A DNA stretch of 64,000 nucleotides from Salvelinus alpinus (lineage: Eukaryota > Chordata > Actinopteri > Salmoniformes > Salmonidae): assembly GCF_045679555.1 (NCBI RefSeq), contig NC_092091.1:72829839-72893838 (forward strand). The letters are read 5' to 3'. A program made the translations under genes and the position numbers. Under the pieces are notes generated by a model. It ran no database searches and was not told the DNA's origin. It worked only from the letters and a program-made list of their open reading frames with translations. Positions 47,201 through 57,855 of this stretch are shown piece after piece. Every line of letters begins with the position of its first letter. The stretch's first letter is position 1.

Positions 47201-50200
47201 CGTCTCTTGCTGCATTTCTGTCTGTAGGTTCATCAGTCAGACCTCTTTTTCTTGCCTTGGTTTTTTCCAGAGTTAAAGCTGATCCAGAGGAATCAGACCC
47301 AACTGAGCAGATCGAGACCCCAGACATGGACACTTGTTCATCTGAAAGATTACAAAGATGTAACTTTCAGGGAATATTCAGCACAAAAAACTCCCTACCA
47401 TTACCACTATTTGCTAAAGAGCTCTAACTAGAATCTGATGGACATTACAAAAACAATCCAACAATGACTTACCAAATGTCTCGATCAACTGATAACAGAT
47501 GAGTGAAAATAAGATGTGGGTATTTTGATGGACTACACTTTAGCAAAGAATTGGGATAATATGGTGCAGGAGGAACTTAGCTGTGCCTTTGCATTCATCA
47601 CCTAACAGTTCCTCAACAGCTGAAGGGGAACTTTGTTGAGCCTTTGGACCATTTTGATAGGTGGACTTGGTTCTCCTCTTGATCTTACATGATTTGTTGC
47701 GCCCCACTGTCTTTATTCTCCAGGTCAGATAACCAGACCCACTAGCTGCGTCGTAATATTGTTCCTGTCAGTTAAAAACAAAACAGATCAAAATGATCAA
47801 CACCATTTAATTTAACATCCTGGAACTGTAGGCCTGGTATCCCCTGAGAGAGAATTCAGTCCTCCGTTCATACTTACATAACCATGCTCTGAATCGGGAT
47901 CATTCAAGTAGGGGAATAAAGTCACAATCCCCAGGGCGTAGTTGGTGCGGACACTTGATGGGGGGATCCTACTTTGAGGAAGATAAAATAAAAAGTAACA
48001 ACAATTCTAGTAAAAGCGATAATCAGTGATTCATTTCTCAGCAAAACTGAAGCCTCACTACATGTTGTGATCTAAAGCTGAGGGATGGTTCTGGGGAAAC
48101 CCACTCAGTATTAACAGATAGACTGGCACTCTACAGGGAATGCATGCATGACTGGTGTTTCAGATCCACCTAAAATCACAATGCCACAGTAATGGAGCTT
48201 GTGTCAAAGGGCACCCTAAAATGAAAGCTTTTAAGATATTTTCATACGTCAAAAGTACACTACTGTCACGCCATGTTTCCATTTCCTAACCATTGGTTTG
48301 TAGATATAGTAACTATACCTCAAAATGAACGGAAAGAATTGGCAACAAAAATCTATCAAGCAATAGTGTGGGAGGTGGACATGCAGTATATTGACAGTAG
48401 TCTGCTTTTAAGGTCTGAAATCATCTAGCAGACTTTCATTTTGGGGTGTCTAATACCTTTAAGTTTGACAAATGATACACTTAAATATTATACCATTTGT
48501 CATCATACGTACCCATGATTTTCCATCATGTCGGCCACAATAATGTTCACCATCAGTCTCCGTGTGCTATCCGTAAGACCTTTGGTTTTCCCATACTCCT
48601 GGAATACCTTTTCTCCACCCGGCTTTGAGTGAAGGATGGCACTGATCATCTAGAAAAACACAACGACAAAAAATGGAAGCCTTGTGATCAGTCGTGCATC
48701 TTCAAGGTACTGGTAATGGGCAACATTTTACACAACTCACATCTCTTGCTGCATTTCTGTCTGTGGGTTCATCAGTCAGACCTCTTTTCCTTGCCTTGGC
48801 TTCATCCAGAGTTATAGTTGAACTGATAGAGACCTCAGAGTGCGTGAGCTCATGCGTGTTGAGGGATTTGATGTAGGTGAACCCTTTCCCACACACAGCG
48901 CAACTGTAGGTTTTCACGGTGTTGTGTTTGTGCCGCTGGTGCCTGGTCAAGCCGCTCTGACGCTGGAATTTCTCACCGCAGATATCGCAGCGAAAACGTG
49001 GCTTCCCAGTGTGTTCTAACATGCGTGTTTTATACTTTGTCTTTATGGGTGTCGCAGCATCCTCAGCTGACACCAGCAACGGACTCTGTTCTCTCTTGAA
49101 GTCGTCGAGTCCAAGTTCTCTGGATCCCCCAGAGGCTGGACTTCTCTCTTCCTCATCACTTTCTCCTGTGATATTCTGGTTGGCCTTGGGAGTCTCTGGA
49201 ATCCACTCGCCGTAACCTGGAAATGAAGTCACCAACAATGAATGTGACAGAGTTAGCTTTACAATGACTCATTAAAAGGGATAGTTTACTTTGAGGGTCT
49301 TTACAAGTGCAAAATAAAATAAAGACCACATTGATTAGCGTAAATCAAACCGTTTGTCTTGCCTTCATGTTTGTTAGAAAGCAGAGAGCATATCCAACTG
49401 ACAATCTCTTAGAAAAAAAATATTAACTATTGGAACCAAGATTTAAAAAATAACTGATGCTGGCACAAGATGGAGGGAAAGATGGAGCATAACTAACAAA
49501 ATTACAGTAAACGAAAATGTACGCTTAATCCAGTATAATGTATAGAATTGATTATACAAGAGACAAAATTCAGCACAATGGCAGAGTCATGTCTTAAGTG
49601 TAAAACTATTAATGACTCAATAATCCATGTTTTCTGGGAATGCTATAATGCCCAGAAATTGTGGGTGGAGCTAGAAAGTTGGCTGTCAGAAGTATTACAA
49701 TGTAAATGTATTTTTAATCCGTCTGTCTGCATATTTTAAGACATGACATATTGGGGTGTAGCGAGTTACCCAATGGGCTGGACGATTCTGTTATCAGCAC
49801 TCATCTTGAAAAAACATATACTAAAAACTTGGAAGTCAATCAATCCACTGGCATTGACACAATGGAAAAATGTAATGATTTATTATTGAATTAGTAAGGG
49901 CGACCAAGAAAAACAAATCGGTTCAATTTAAGGCCAAGTGGCAAACAATAATGCAGGCACGAGGGATGGGGTGTGAGCATGCAGGTCTCGGCAGATGAGA
50001 TGTAGCCTGTGTGTCTAAGTTGTTGTTCGTATATATACACACACACACATTTGTTTAAGGAATGGATTTTTTTTATTTTTTATGTATATTACAAAAATAA
50101 ATAATTTATATAATTATGACAAGTACACAATGTAATACAAGCGAAATAAAATACTTTACATCGTGATTGAAAATAGTTGCTTCAACTAACCTTCCGATTC

Positions 50201-51205
50201 CAGATCATCATCGGCCATTTCCTCCTGTTTGATGAGCCATACTGGCCATGGTACCTTCCAAAAGACAATGTCATTATTGATGAATAACGTTCTAAACCAC
50301 AGCCAGTTATGTTGGGGATGCATCAACATCACACACATCTCGTGTGGTGGTCCTCACTTACAAAGTAGGTGGGACAAACCAAACGGAATTTACCGTGTCT
50401 GTAATCTGACCAGGGGGCTGTGATGGCTCTTGTCTCTCCGTCTCTGGCACCGGTGATGCTAGGCCTTCAAAAACAGCACCGTCTTCTAGCCAATGATAGT
50501 TGGCCTCTTGTTTATTGAGGATTTGCCCCACGATTGGAAAGTTTCCAAAACTTGGTGGGGTAACTAACATACAAATAATGAAAATAGACGCATTAATGAT
50601 TTTATATATATATATATTTTTACAGACACCACTATAGTGGTGGTTTAGCCCTCTGTGGTTATTGCGTGTTATAAACTGGGTCGTTCAAGCCCTGAATGTT
50701 GATTTGCTGACAGCCATGGTATTTCAGACCGTACACTGAACCTTTATATTTAGTGCTCTAATTACGTTGGTAACCAGTTTATAACAGCAATAAGGCACCT
50801 CAGGTGTTTGTGGTATATGGCCAATATACCACGGCTAAGGGCTGTGTCAAGGCACTCTGCGATGCGTTGTGCATAAGAACAGCCCTTAGCCGTGGTATGT
50901 TGGCCATATACCACACCCCCTCGTACATTATTGCTTAATTAAACCATGGATGTACACCAGACGCTAAAATGTGTGTTGTACACTAAATAGTTAACTGTCA
51001 ACATCTCACCAGGTTTTGAAACGTTCTTAAGGCAGTTCGCTGGCTTCTCCATCCTTGTCTCTTTTTTATTTTGTTCATGCAACATTTCCACTCGAAGAGC
51101 AGCATAGCTTTCTCCCATAAATTGACAGATTTCTTGCACGACTGTTGCTGTCAAAGCTTCCATAATGGAGGTGACACGACAACGAAAAGCGAGTTCGTGA
51201 GACAT
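44289..51205 (-). CDS. Chimeric gene, unit G: zinc-finger N-terminus joined to a SAMD3-like protein
   Basis: Exons 1-3 are cluster type: 51205-51010 (MSHELAFRCRVTSIM), 50563-50394 (FGNFPIVGQILNKQEA) and 50254-50191 (LIKQEEMADDDLES). Exon 4 (49216-48741) has the [16 protein letters not shown] segment, two full fingers ([40 protein letters not shown]) and a degenerate one before them. It then passes in frame into VSISSTITLDEAKARKRGLT, which belongs to another family. Exons 5 and 6 (48649-48513, 47968-47878) encode MISAILHSKPGGEKVFQEYG and IPPSSVRTNYALGIVTLFPY. Joining exon 6 to 46282-45947, 45852-45684, 45551-45427 and 44669-44289 gives 714 codons plus stop. The last exon has FYIVVDQKAIPCKAQTSVAA and FDELFKAHYVFSVSYHEALC. 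I take this part to be the expanded fish family often labelled SAMD3-like; no SAM domain is visible. Which junctions are used is inferred. A shorter form could end at 47540. Confidence 0.7.
44758..44930. mobile_element. hAT-like MITE in an intron of unit G
   Basis: Inverted ends CAGTGGTTCCCAACTC and, on the other strand, CAGTGTTTCCCAACTC, a common fish repeat type. About 170 bases, no coding capacity. Confidence 0.55.
46393..47764 (-). other. Second set of SAMD3-like exons inside unit G
   Basis: Tandem copy of SAMD3-like exons: 47764-47473 (EQYYDAASGSGYLTWRIKTV; stop TAA at 47542-47540, then open again to a donor at 47473 after LIETF), 47341-47202 (DEQVSMSGVSICSV ... KARKRGLTDEPTDRNAARD), 47019-46883 (MISAILHSKPGGEK) and 46483-46393 (IPPSSVRTNYALGIV). 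The exons at 47019 and 46483 duplicate those at 48649 and 47968; the exon at 47764 duplicates the first part of the one at 46282. They are skipped in the 714-codon model, but exon phases would also let exon 4 splice to 47019 and give nearly the same protein. The 47764 exon gives a 452-codon short form. The duplication ends at about 47590, where the copies diverge after GDEC. Confidence 0.6.
49375..50080 (+). mobile_element. L1-like LINE ORF2 3' fragment
   Basis: The plus strand carries the C-terminal cysteine/histidine segment typical of L1-type ORF2 (ESCLKCKTINDSIIHVFWEC) with several stops. Related to 29915-30800. It ends near a CA microsatellite (50039-50050). It lies in an intron of unit G. 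Confidence 0.65.
50605..50940. repeat. Dispersed repeat with a long hairpin
   Basis: GGTATATGGCCAATATACCA and CGGCTAAGGGCTGT are repeated inverted about 50 bases later as ACAGCCCTTAGCCGTGGTAT and TGGCCATATACCAC. The region 'taaactgggtcgttcaagcc' also belongs to a common salmonid repeat. Probably a non-autonomous DNA element; the right end reaches a TTAATTAA, so piggyBac-like origin is possible but unproven. Confidence 0.5.
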
Positions 51206-51354
51206 GGTTACCAAGTAGACTACAACAAACAATCTAATTTGTTCCTACTGTGATGTGAGAAGGCTACAGTAAACATCTTCTTTGTTATCAGATGGTGGCT
51301 TCACCTTTTCACACCTCTTCACATCCCCCGGAAGTTTTCTTCTGATTAGTTCCG

Positions 51355-51405
51355 GACAGCTGACGAGGTTGGGCGGGCCGGTGAAATACCGTAAATACAA
51401 GTTTA
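51355..51405 (-). promoter_or_regulatory. Shared upstream element of unit G
   Basis: CAGCTGACGAGGTTGGGCGG followed by GTGAAATACCGTAAATACAA, about 180 bases before the start codon. This shows that the chimera still has a zinc-finger-cluster promoter. Confidence 0.45.
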
Positions 51406-52160
51406 GATACGCTCTTGATTCTAGCAGCTTCTTACATCTTTTGTTGAGAATTTATTTGATACTCAAATATTAATAGGAACTTTCCCAACAGCATAAGTGG
51501 CGTTTTCTTTTCTCCCACTAAACAAAATCAACAAGACAAACTGCCTGAACAAACATTCTCATCCTCTTGATCTTATAAGCTGCTATGTACCTTTCTACAG
51601 CTATAAAATACAAAGCTATATAACTTGATTATAATAGCCTAGATTTGAACAACCATTGTTTGGTGTGAGTGTGTGGAGCATGATTCCCCATCTTTTCAAC
51701 ATACTTTGTACAATAGTCAACTTTAACAAGTTATAGAGACTGCAAGAAATGTTCAAAATAACAAAATGTCTATAGTTTTCCTCCCCAATTGTTTGTTGTG
51801 CTTGTTTGCAAGACCAGCACTCAGGCCTTGGAAATGGAACTGGCAACCAGGTCATAACCGTAACCCAATGAAACTGAGGGGTCAGATTAACAAATGCAAT
51901 TTTCTCCATTTGTATGGTAAAAAAAATATACAACATGAATGTACAAGATTTGTTATAAAAAATATTATAATAGAATTCAGCCATCAATGAAGTAGTTGAT
52001 GCATGAAGCCTATAGCCTGAAATCCAGAACCTGTTTTGCTAACATTCCACTCCTTGTACTCTTTTTCTTGGCCAAATTGTTTTGCTTCTCAATGACAAAA
52101 AGCAAAAGCAGAAACAGATCTGGGATCAGGCTATAATGCCTCTGTTTGCAATGCAGGCAT
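51406..52160. other. Spacer between units G and H
   Basis: AT-rich, no recognised exon, repeat family or RNA gene. Short frames on both strands show no motif. Confidence 0.4.
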
Positions 52161-55156
52161 CTACCAGGAATCAGGGTGTTTTCTGTTCATGTGTGCTCGC
52201 ATGTTCTTCATGGTCACCATACGCCCACATGTGGTGCAGGTGGCAGTCAGTCTCCGTCTCCGTCTGGTCCCTTCAGCATGTTTCATGGTGCCGTGTTGTT
52301 GTGCCACAGACACAGGATCTGATTCTGCTCCCTCCAATGGAGTGGCTATCTCCGGGTGTTTCCTCAGCAGGTGCTGCTTCAAGTTCTTTCTCAGGAGCAC
52401 AAAACCACAGTGATCACACATAGTCGTCAGAGTCCTATAGGCTGGACTATGAGGCAGTTGGATATGGGTGGTGATTTTAATACGCTGGTTTACAGCAGGC
52501 GTGGGCAGTACCAAAGGTGTGGACGGTACAGCATGCGTAGAGGGCAGTGCAGCTGATGAAACAGGAGCTGAAGCCCCTTGACACAACAGCAGATGACTTG
52601 CCATGGCATCCCTCCTGATGATAGTTCTCTCACACTGGGGGCAGTGATAATGGCCATCTGTCCTACAGTCCAAATTGCATTTACAAATCTTTTTATCTAG
52701 AAAAATTAGACGGAAATGAGTAAAGCACATCTGGACAAGAATGATAATACAATCTAGCAGACTACATGGTTAAAACATCAGCATACCTTTGAAAGACACC
52801 GCATTTTTCAGGTGCACATCAACATGGCGCTGTAATCTTGAGCGTTTGGTTGGTTTAAAGCTGAGACAAAGTGGACAGTGGAACAATTTGCAGCAGGTTG
52901 TGCATCTTGTGAGTGATAGTAGAGAATTGACAGGAACAATCGAATGGTGCACCTGTAACAAATAACTTAAGTTTAAAAAATGATAATGAGATTGGCTAAT
53001 TGTTGGGCTTAACAGAGTTCTATGGTGCCATATTTATTGGACTATCAATTAAAGTGCATGCAGAAAGGATAGGATTATATTAAGGATTATGGGTAGGCGT
53101 ATTAATATACAAAAAATATATATCTGACATCACACACAAACAGCCACTGACAATAACACATTACTGGCTCCAACACAACACACTGTGGATAGCAAATATC
53201 ATGGAATGTTCACATATATTCAATGTCCCAAACATATGTAAGCAACTCACGTTAGCCAGCCAGCCAACTCACGTTAGCCAGCCAGCCAACTCTTAGTACA
53301 AGTTAGCTAGCTAGATATGAAACGTTAAATTCTTCTTCTTATTTGTTTTAACATTAAGAAGTTGCATCGTTTACCTTGGTATTGTCCGTACATGTCGTTG
53401 AAACGTATAATTTGCTACGAAACGTGAGTCTAATTTATATAGTCTCATTTATGAATTAGGCCCCCAGTATATGATCACAAGCTCCACTGACCTCATCTTC
53501 CATAAGCTTAACCAGAGAGGATGTGGTCTTTGGTTTAACAGGCTGTGATGGTCCTTGCGATGACATCGGTAACAGTGGAGCGTAATCATCATGACCTGTG
53601 GGATCATCGTGGTCAAAGGGATCATCTTCCATATCAGCACCGCTGGCCTCTTCTTCATCCTGCTGTTCCTCAACAGGGGTCTTTCTCAAACCTGGTGGGG
53701 GTAACATACCAGTTAAGATTTGGGTACTGTGAATCACAGTACCTTTAGTTCCCTAGCTATGAAGGCCCATATTCCATAATATCTAACTTACTAGAAAAAA
53801 AAGAGTTGCCATAACATTGACTTTATAGTGTTACAGCTAATGACTGTACTTAAAGGGATTTACATTGGATCCCACATTTATTGGGGACAACTGACCCCTT
53901 CATTCACCCCAAATGTGTAGTGTTCACCTGGGTGATAGCTTGCTCTCATTTACACAAGCCGTATTGGAGTCAAACGGGCTAGGTGATAGTTAACCCTAAC
54001 CCAAGATTGAGTGTGGGCCAAGCAACCACCCATACAGGTTTATAGGTAGCTAGCTATCGTCTAGCTCTGGTCCAGGGCAGAGCTAACCTCTAGATCAGTG
54101 GTAACCAACATTTTCTGAGTCAAGATCACTTTGAGTCAAAATGCAGGCCGAGCTCTTCCGCTCAGATAAAAACATGACTAAGCAGGTTAGTTGAAAAATC
54201 TATGGCACATTTATGAGTTGAAATTTTCCGGATTGACTGACTTTCGTGTCTTAAAGTAAAGATGGACTGTCGTTTCTCATTGCTTATTTGAACTGTTCTT
54301 ACCATAATATGGACTTTGTGTTTTATCAAATAGGGCTATCTTCTGTATACCACCCCTACCTTGTCACAACAGACCTGATTGGCTCAAACACATTTAAGAA
54401 GTAAAGAAATTCCACAAATTAACAAAGCACACCTGTTAAATGAAATGCATTCCAGGTGACTACTTCATGAAGCTGGTTGAGTGATCAAAGCTGTCATCAA
54501 GGCAAAGGGTGGCTACTTTGAAGAACCTCAAATATAAAATACATTTTGATTTGTTTAACACTTTTTTGGTTACTACATGATTCCATGTGTTATTTCCTAG
54601 TTTTGATGTCTTCACTATTATTCGACAATGCAGAATATCAAGAAATACCCTTGAATGAGTAGGTGTGTCCAAACTTGACTGGTACAGTACATATTACCAC
54701 GACTAACCTGTACCACAGCACATTGACTCGGTACACCTGGTATATTGCCTCGTTATTGCTTTTCCCCACAATTTTTTAAAAACTTTAGTTTACTCACTTT
54801 TCAAATATTTGTTTACTTAAAAAAAACAGCATTGTTGGTCAAGGGCTTGTAATGTTAAGTAAGCATTTCACAGTAAGGTCCACACATGTTGTATTCGGCG
54901 CATGTGACATCTCACCTGCCATTTGTATACGATCAGAAGAACGGCAAGGGCTAAATGCTTGCACAGTCTCCTTCTCCCTCCCTGTGCCAATCTCCTTCGT
55001 CAGGGGCTTCCTGTTCGGTTCATGGCCACACTCCATTTCCACACGAAGAGCAACGTAGCTTTCTTCCATTATTTGACACACTGCTAGCACGGCTGTTGCT
55101 GTCAAAGTTTCCATAACGGACGCTACACGCGCACGAAAAACGATTTCGTTGAACAT
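52161..55156 (-). CDS. C2H2 zinc-finger gene, unit H (divergent)
   Basis: Exons 55156-54916, 53691-53492, 52952-52787 and 52696-52161 join in frame to 380 codons plus stop, with the same 1, 0, 1 phases. Start MFNEIVFRARVASVMETLTA. Exon 2 keeps the LRKTPVEEQQDEEEA core but is longer and Asp-rich (DDPFDHDDPTGHDDYA). Exon 3 differs from all others: instead of the acidic KQEE segment it has a Cys-rich finger (FHCPLCLSFKPTKRSRLQRH) preceded by a CTTCC cluster. The last exon has three widely spaced finger motifs: YHCPQCERTIIRRDAMASHL (ending in Cys), CDHCGFVLLRKNLKQHLLRK and CTTCGRMVTMKNMRAHMNRK. These lack TGEKP linkers and are separated by Pro/Ala/Val-rich sequence. It could be an older branch of the cluster with a different binding mode. 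Confidence 0.8.
53245..53290. repeat. Short tandem duplication in unit H intron
   Basis: Two copies of a unit containing CAACTCACGTTAGCCAGCCA in intron 2 of unit H. Confidence 0.7.
54362..54690 (+). mobile_element. Tc1-like 3' end fragment
   Basis: Ends with 'ttgaatgagtaggtgtgtcc' then 'aaacttgactggtacagtac', the familiar end of a salmonid Tc1 family. The preceding AAGGGTGGCTACTTTGAAGA block is also family-specific. 5' truncated, in intron 1 of unit H. Confidence 0.75.
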
Positions 55157-55198
55157 CTTTTTTATTAATTGACTACAAGCACAAGCCAGCTAGCTTCT

Positions 55199-55305
55199 TC
55201 TCTGCATTGCTTGCTGTTTGGTGTTTTAGGCTGGGTTTCTATACAGCACTTTGAGATATCAGCTGATGTAAGAAGGGCTTTATAAATACATTTGATTTGA
55301 TTCTC
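55199..55305 (+). mobile_element. LINE tail, about 107 bp
   Basis: Matches the last 100 bases of the LINE at 13868-14696 and lies only about 45 bases upstream of the unit H start codon, so it forms part of that gene's 5' flank. Confidence 0.65.
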
Positions 55306-56213
55306 CTACTTCGGGATTGGCGGATCGCATCCAATTTAAATGTACGTACACCGCCACCTACTATACTAAAGTTGGGCCAGTCATTTCCTACCTACATTGA
55401 ATTCTCATTATTCCTGAAATAAATACATCCACCACTTAACCCTACACCTACAGTATATACCACTATTTTATTAAATCACCACCCCATTTCCTGTGATTTA
55501 CGTTCCATTTCAGCGGTTCAATTGATAACCATGGCAATGAATGCTATGAAGCCAACCTTACTATGCAAGCTAGCTAGCAAACAAACGTACCCGCGCAATA
55601 CCCTTTACCGGGGTTAAACCATCTACTTCCGGAGACAATTCAGCGTAAACACTGAGATCACAGTTTACTGTCTGATGAGATAAAGCTTCATGCATTATTC
55701 TTAAAGACAAAATACGTTCTTCTCATTTCCCATGAGTTGGTTTATTTCTCAAAACATCCCAAAAAACGTTTAAACTTTAATACAAGCATGTTCCTTGTGA
55801 CAATCTTATTTTGGCCTGATTATTTTTAACACTACACAAATACTGTAGTTATTTGAATAATAAAAAGTTGAACCTTATGTTGAACCAATATAACAATCTG
55901 CAGCAAACATTGATTCATTCTTTTCATTACAATTTGCTCTAGAATACAAAATAATAGTTAGAGGAGAAAAAAGAGAACGCAAAGTATGAATACAAAGAAC
56001 AGGTAACGCGACTTTTAATGCCGCGTGTACGTGCTAGTCGGAACTGGGAAACTCGGAATATACAACTTGCTAACTGGTTGAAATCGTGTATAACTAACAA
56101 GTCGAACATTTCAAAGTTGAGGCATTTAGACAGAGTAATCACACACCTCATTCAATTTCCAATCAATTCAGAAAAAACAAACCTAAATCAACACAGCAAA
56201 TCAATACAACATA
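55306..56213. other. Spacer between units H and I
   Basis: Contains a weak copy of the shared upstream motif at 55628-55670 (CAGCGTAAACACTGAGATCA). No exon found. Confidence 0.4.
55628..55670 (-). promoter_or_regulatory. Possible shared upstream element of unit H
   Basis: CCGGAGACAATTCAGCGTAAACAC resembles the second half of the element of units D-G. It lies about 490 bases from the start codon, further away than in the other units, with the LINE tail between. Weakly supported. Confidence 0.3.
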
Positions 56214-57580
56214 TCATTTCCTTGCGTGAACTGCCTGGTGTCTTATCAGATTGCTCAGAAAGGAGAAGTTTTTTCCACACTGGGTGCAGTGGAACCGTTT
56301 CTCCCCTGTATGGACACTCTGATGCACTTTCAGGTTGCTGGAATGAGAGAATTGTTTCCCGCATTGAGCACATCTGAAAGGTTTCTCCCCTGTGTGTACT
56401 CTCTGGTGCCGCTTCAGGCCGCACAGCTGGCTGAACTGCTTCCCACACAGGGCACACTCGTACGGTTTCTCCCCCGTGTGGACCCTCTGGTGCATCTTGA
56501 GCTGGCACAGGTGAGGGTACTCCCTCCCGCAAAAGGTGCACCTGTAGGACCTCGCCCCCTCCTCCCTAGACCCTCTGTCCTGATGAGTCCCAGTCATGTC
56601 GCCCAGGTGGGTGTCGGGGGCGCTCCCCTCAAAATCCACCCAGGTGGGGTCCTGAAGCTCCCCGGTTCCCTCGGCCAATGGAGCGGTGGTTGCGGGGTTC
56701 TGAAAGGTGCCGAGGCGGTTGTTGAAAGCGCCGTCCATGCCAATGGTGTAGAAGTGATTGTCAGGTGAGTTCTGTCTCGCTGCTGGCTGGACACCTGGGT
56801 GAGGATGATGATGATGATAAGTGTTACTCGAATGTCCTCCAAGAAGCATGGCATCTGCTTCACTATGTCCTCCTTGATGATGCCGGTGTTCCATGATGTC
56901 ACCTTGTCTCCACGACGAGGGCGTGCCATCCCCATCTTCCCCCTCGTCAACATGGAGGGAGTCAATAACTATGACCTCAGACTTGACCCCTGAACCGCCC
57001 TGGGAATACTCGTGTTCACCCCTCACCATCTGAGGAAGTGGGGGAATGGGGTTCAACTTTTTGAGAGGCAAGGGGCTTCCTGAGACTGTCTCGGCAGCAT
57101 AACTAGAACAAGATGGCCGATCATTCGCTGTATCACTGACTCTTCGCTTACGGGAGTTTACAGGCAGATCCGTTGTTCTCTCGGGGTTTAGGCTGCGCTG
57201 CTGTTTAGCAACAGGTCCTGGACCTGTGAGTTGGAACACCTGGCTCAGGCTCTCAGGCTCTAGGTCTGACTTGAAAACAGTGTCTGATCTGTTGACAGTC
57301 AATATGCTGTGTTTGGTTCTGAGCTGCTCAGTGAGCTCTGTTTGGTCCGTGTCTAGAGAGGTCTGTGTGTTTGGGTCTGTCATTCTGTGGCCACTATCAG
57401 TGCCTGAAGAGACAACAGAAGCATGATGGTCATATGTAGTCAAATAAAAACAATGAGGTTGTCAATCAGTATGTCATTTTTCATTACAACAATCCATTCA
57501 TCATTACCTGGCATCTCCCTCAGACCCTCTTCTTTCTTCCATGGCTGGAGGTCTCTCTCCCCTTCCACAGTAGATTTGGC
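56214..57580 (-). CDS. C2H2 zinc-finger gene, unit I (5' exons not located)
   Basis: Two exons are clear: 57580-57508 (LQPWKKEEGLREMP, the acidic exon 3) and 57403-56214, together 420 codons plus stop in phase 0-1. The last exon has a long acidic and His-rich linker (VIVIDSLHVDEGEDGDG; HHHHPHPG) and four fingers: [60 protein letters not shown] and FHCTQCGKNFSFLSNLIRHQ, with canonical TGEKP linkers. It stops four residues after the last finger. No exon 1 or 2 is visible between 57600 and 61800, which is filled by a minisatellite and transposons. The exon at 63559-63423 has the right phase to serve as exon 2, so the two loci may share 5' exons. Closest relative in the window is unit J. Confidence 0.78.
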
Positions 57581-57855
57581 CTGAAAAGAGGAGGGAGGAA
57601 TTAAGTAGACAGACATGAGCTCTACAAAGCTCTCAAACAAATGCAGGTCTATTAGAACTCAGATATTACAAGGCTATAATATTGATCAACTGGCTTGAAT
57701 TAAGATGTTAATTTACTGACTCAACTCATGGACACAGAACATCTGAAGCTTCTCTGTCCTCAAAACATTTGAAACTAAAATTGGACTGCAATAATTTCCT
57801 GTACTTTTGAAAGGAAAACATAGTTTCCTGCCAACTGACTGATTTCATTCGTAAG

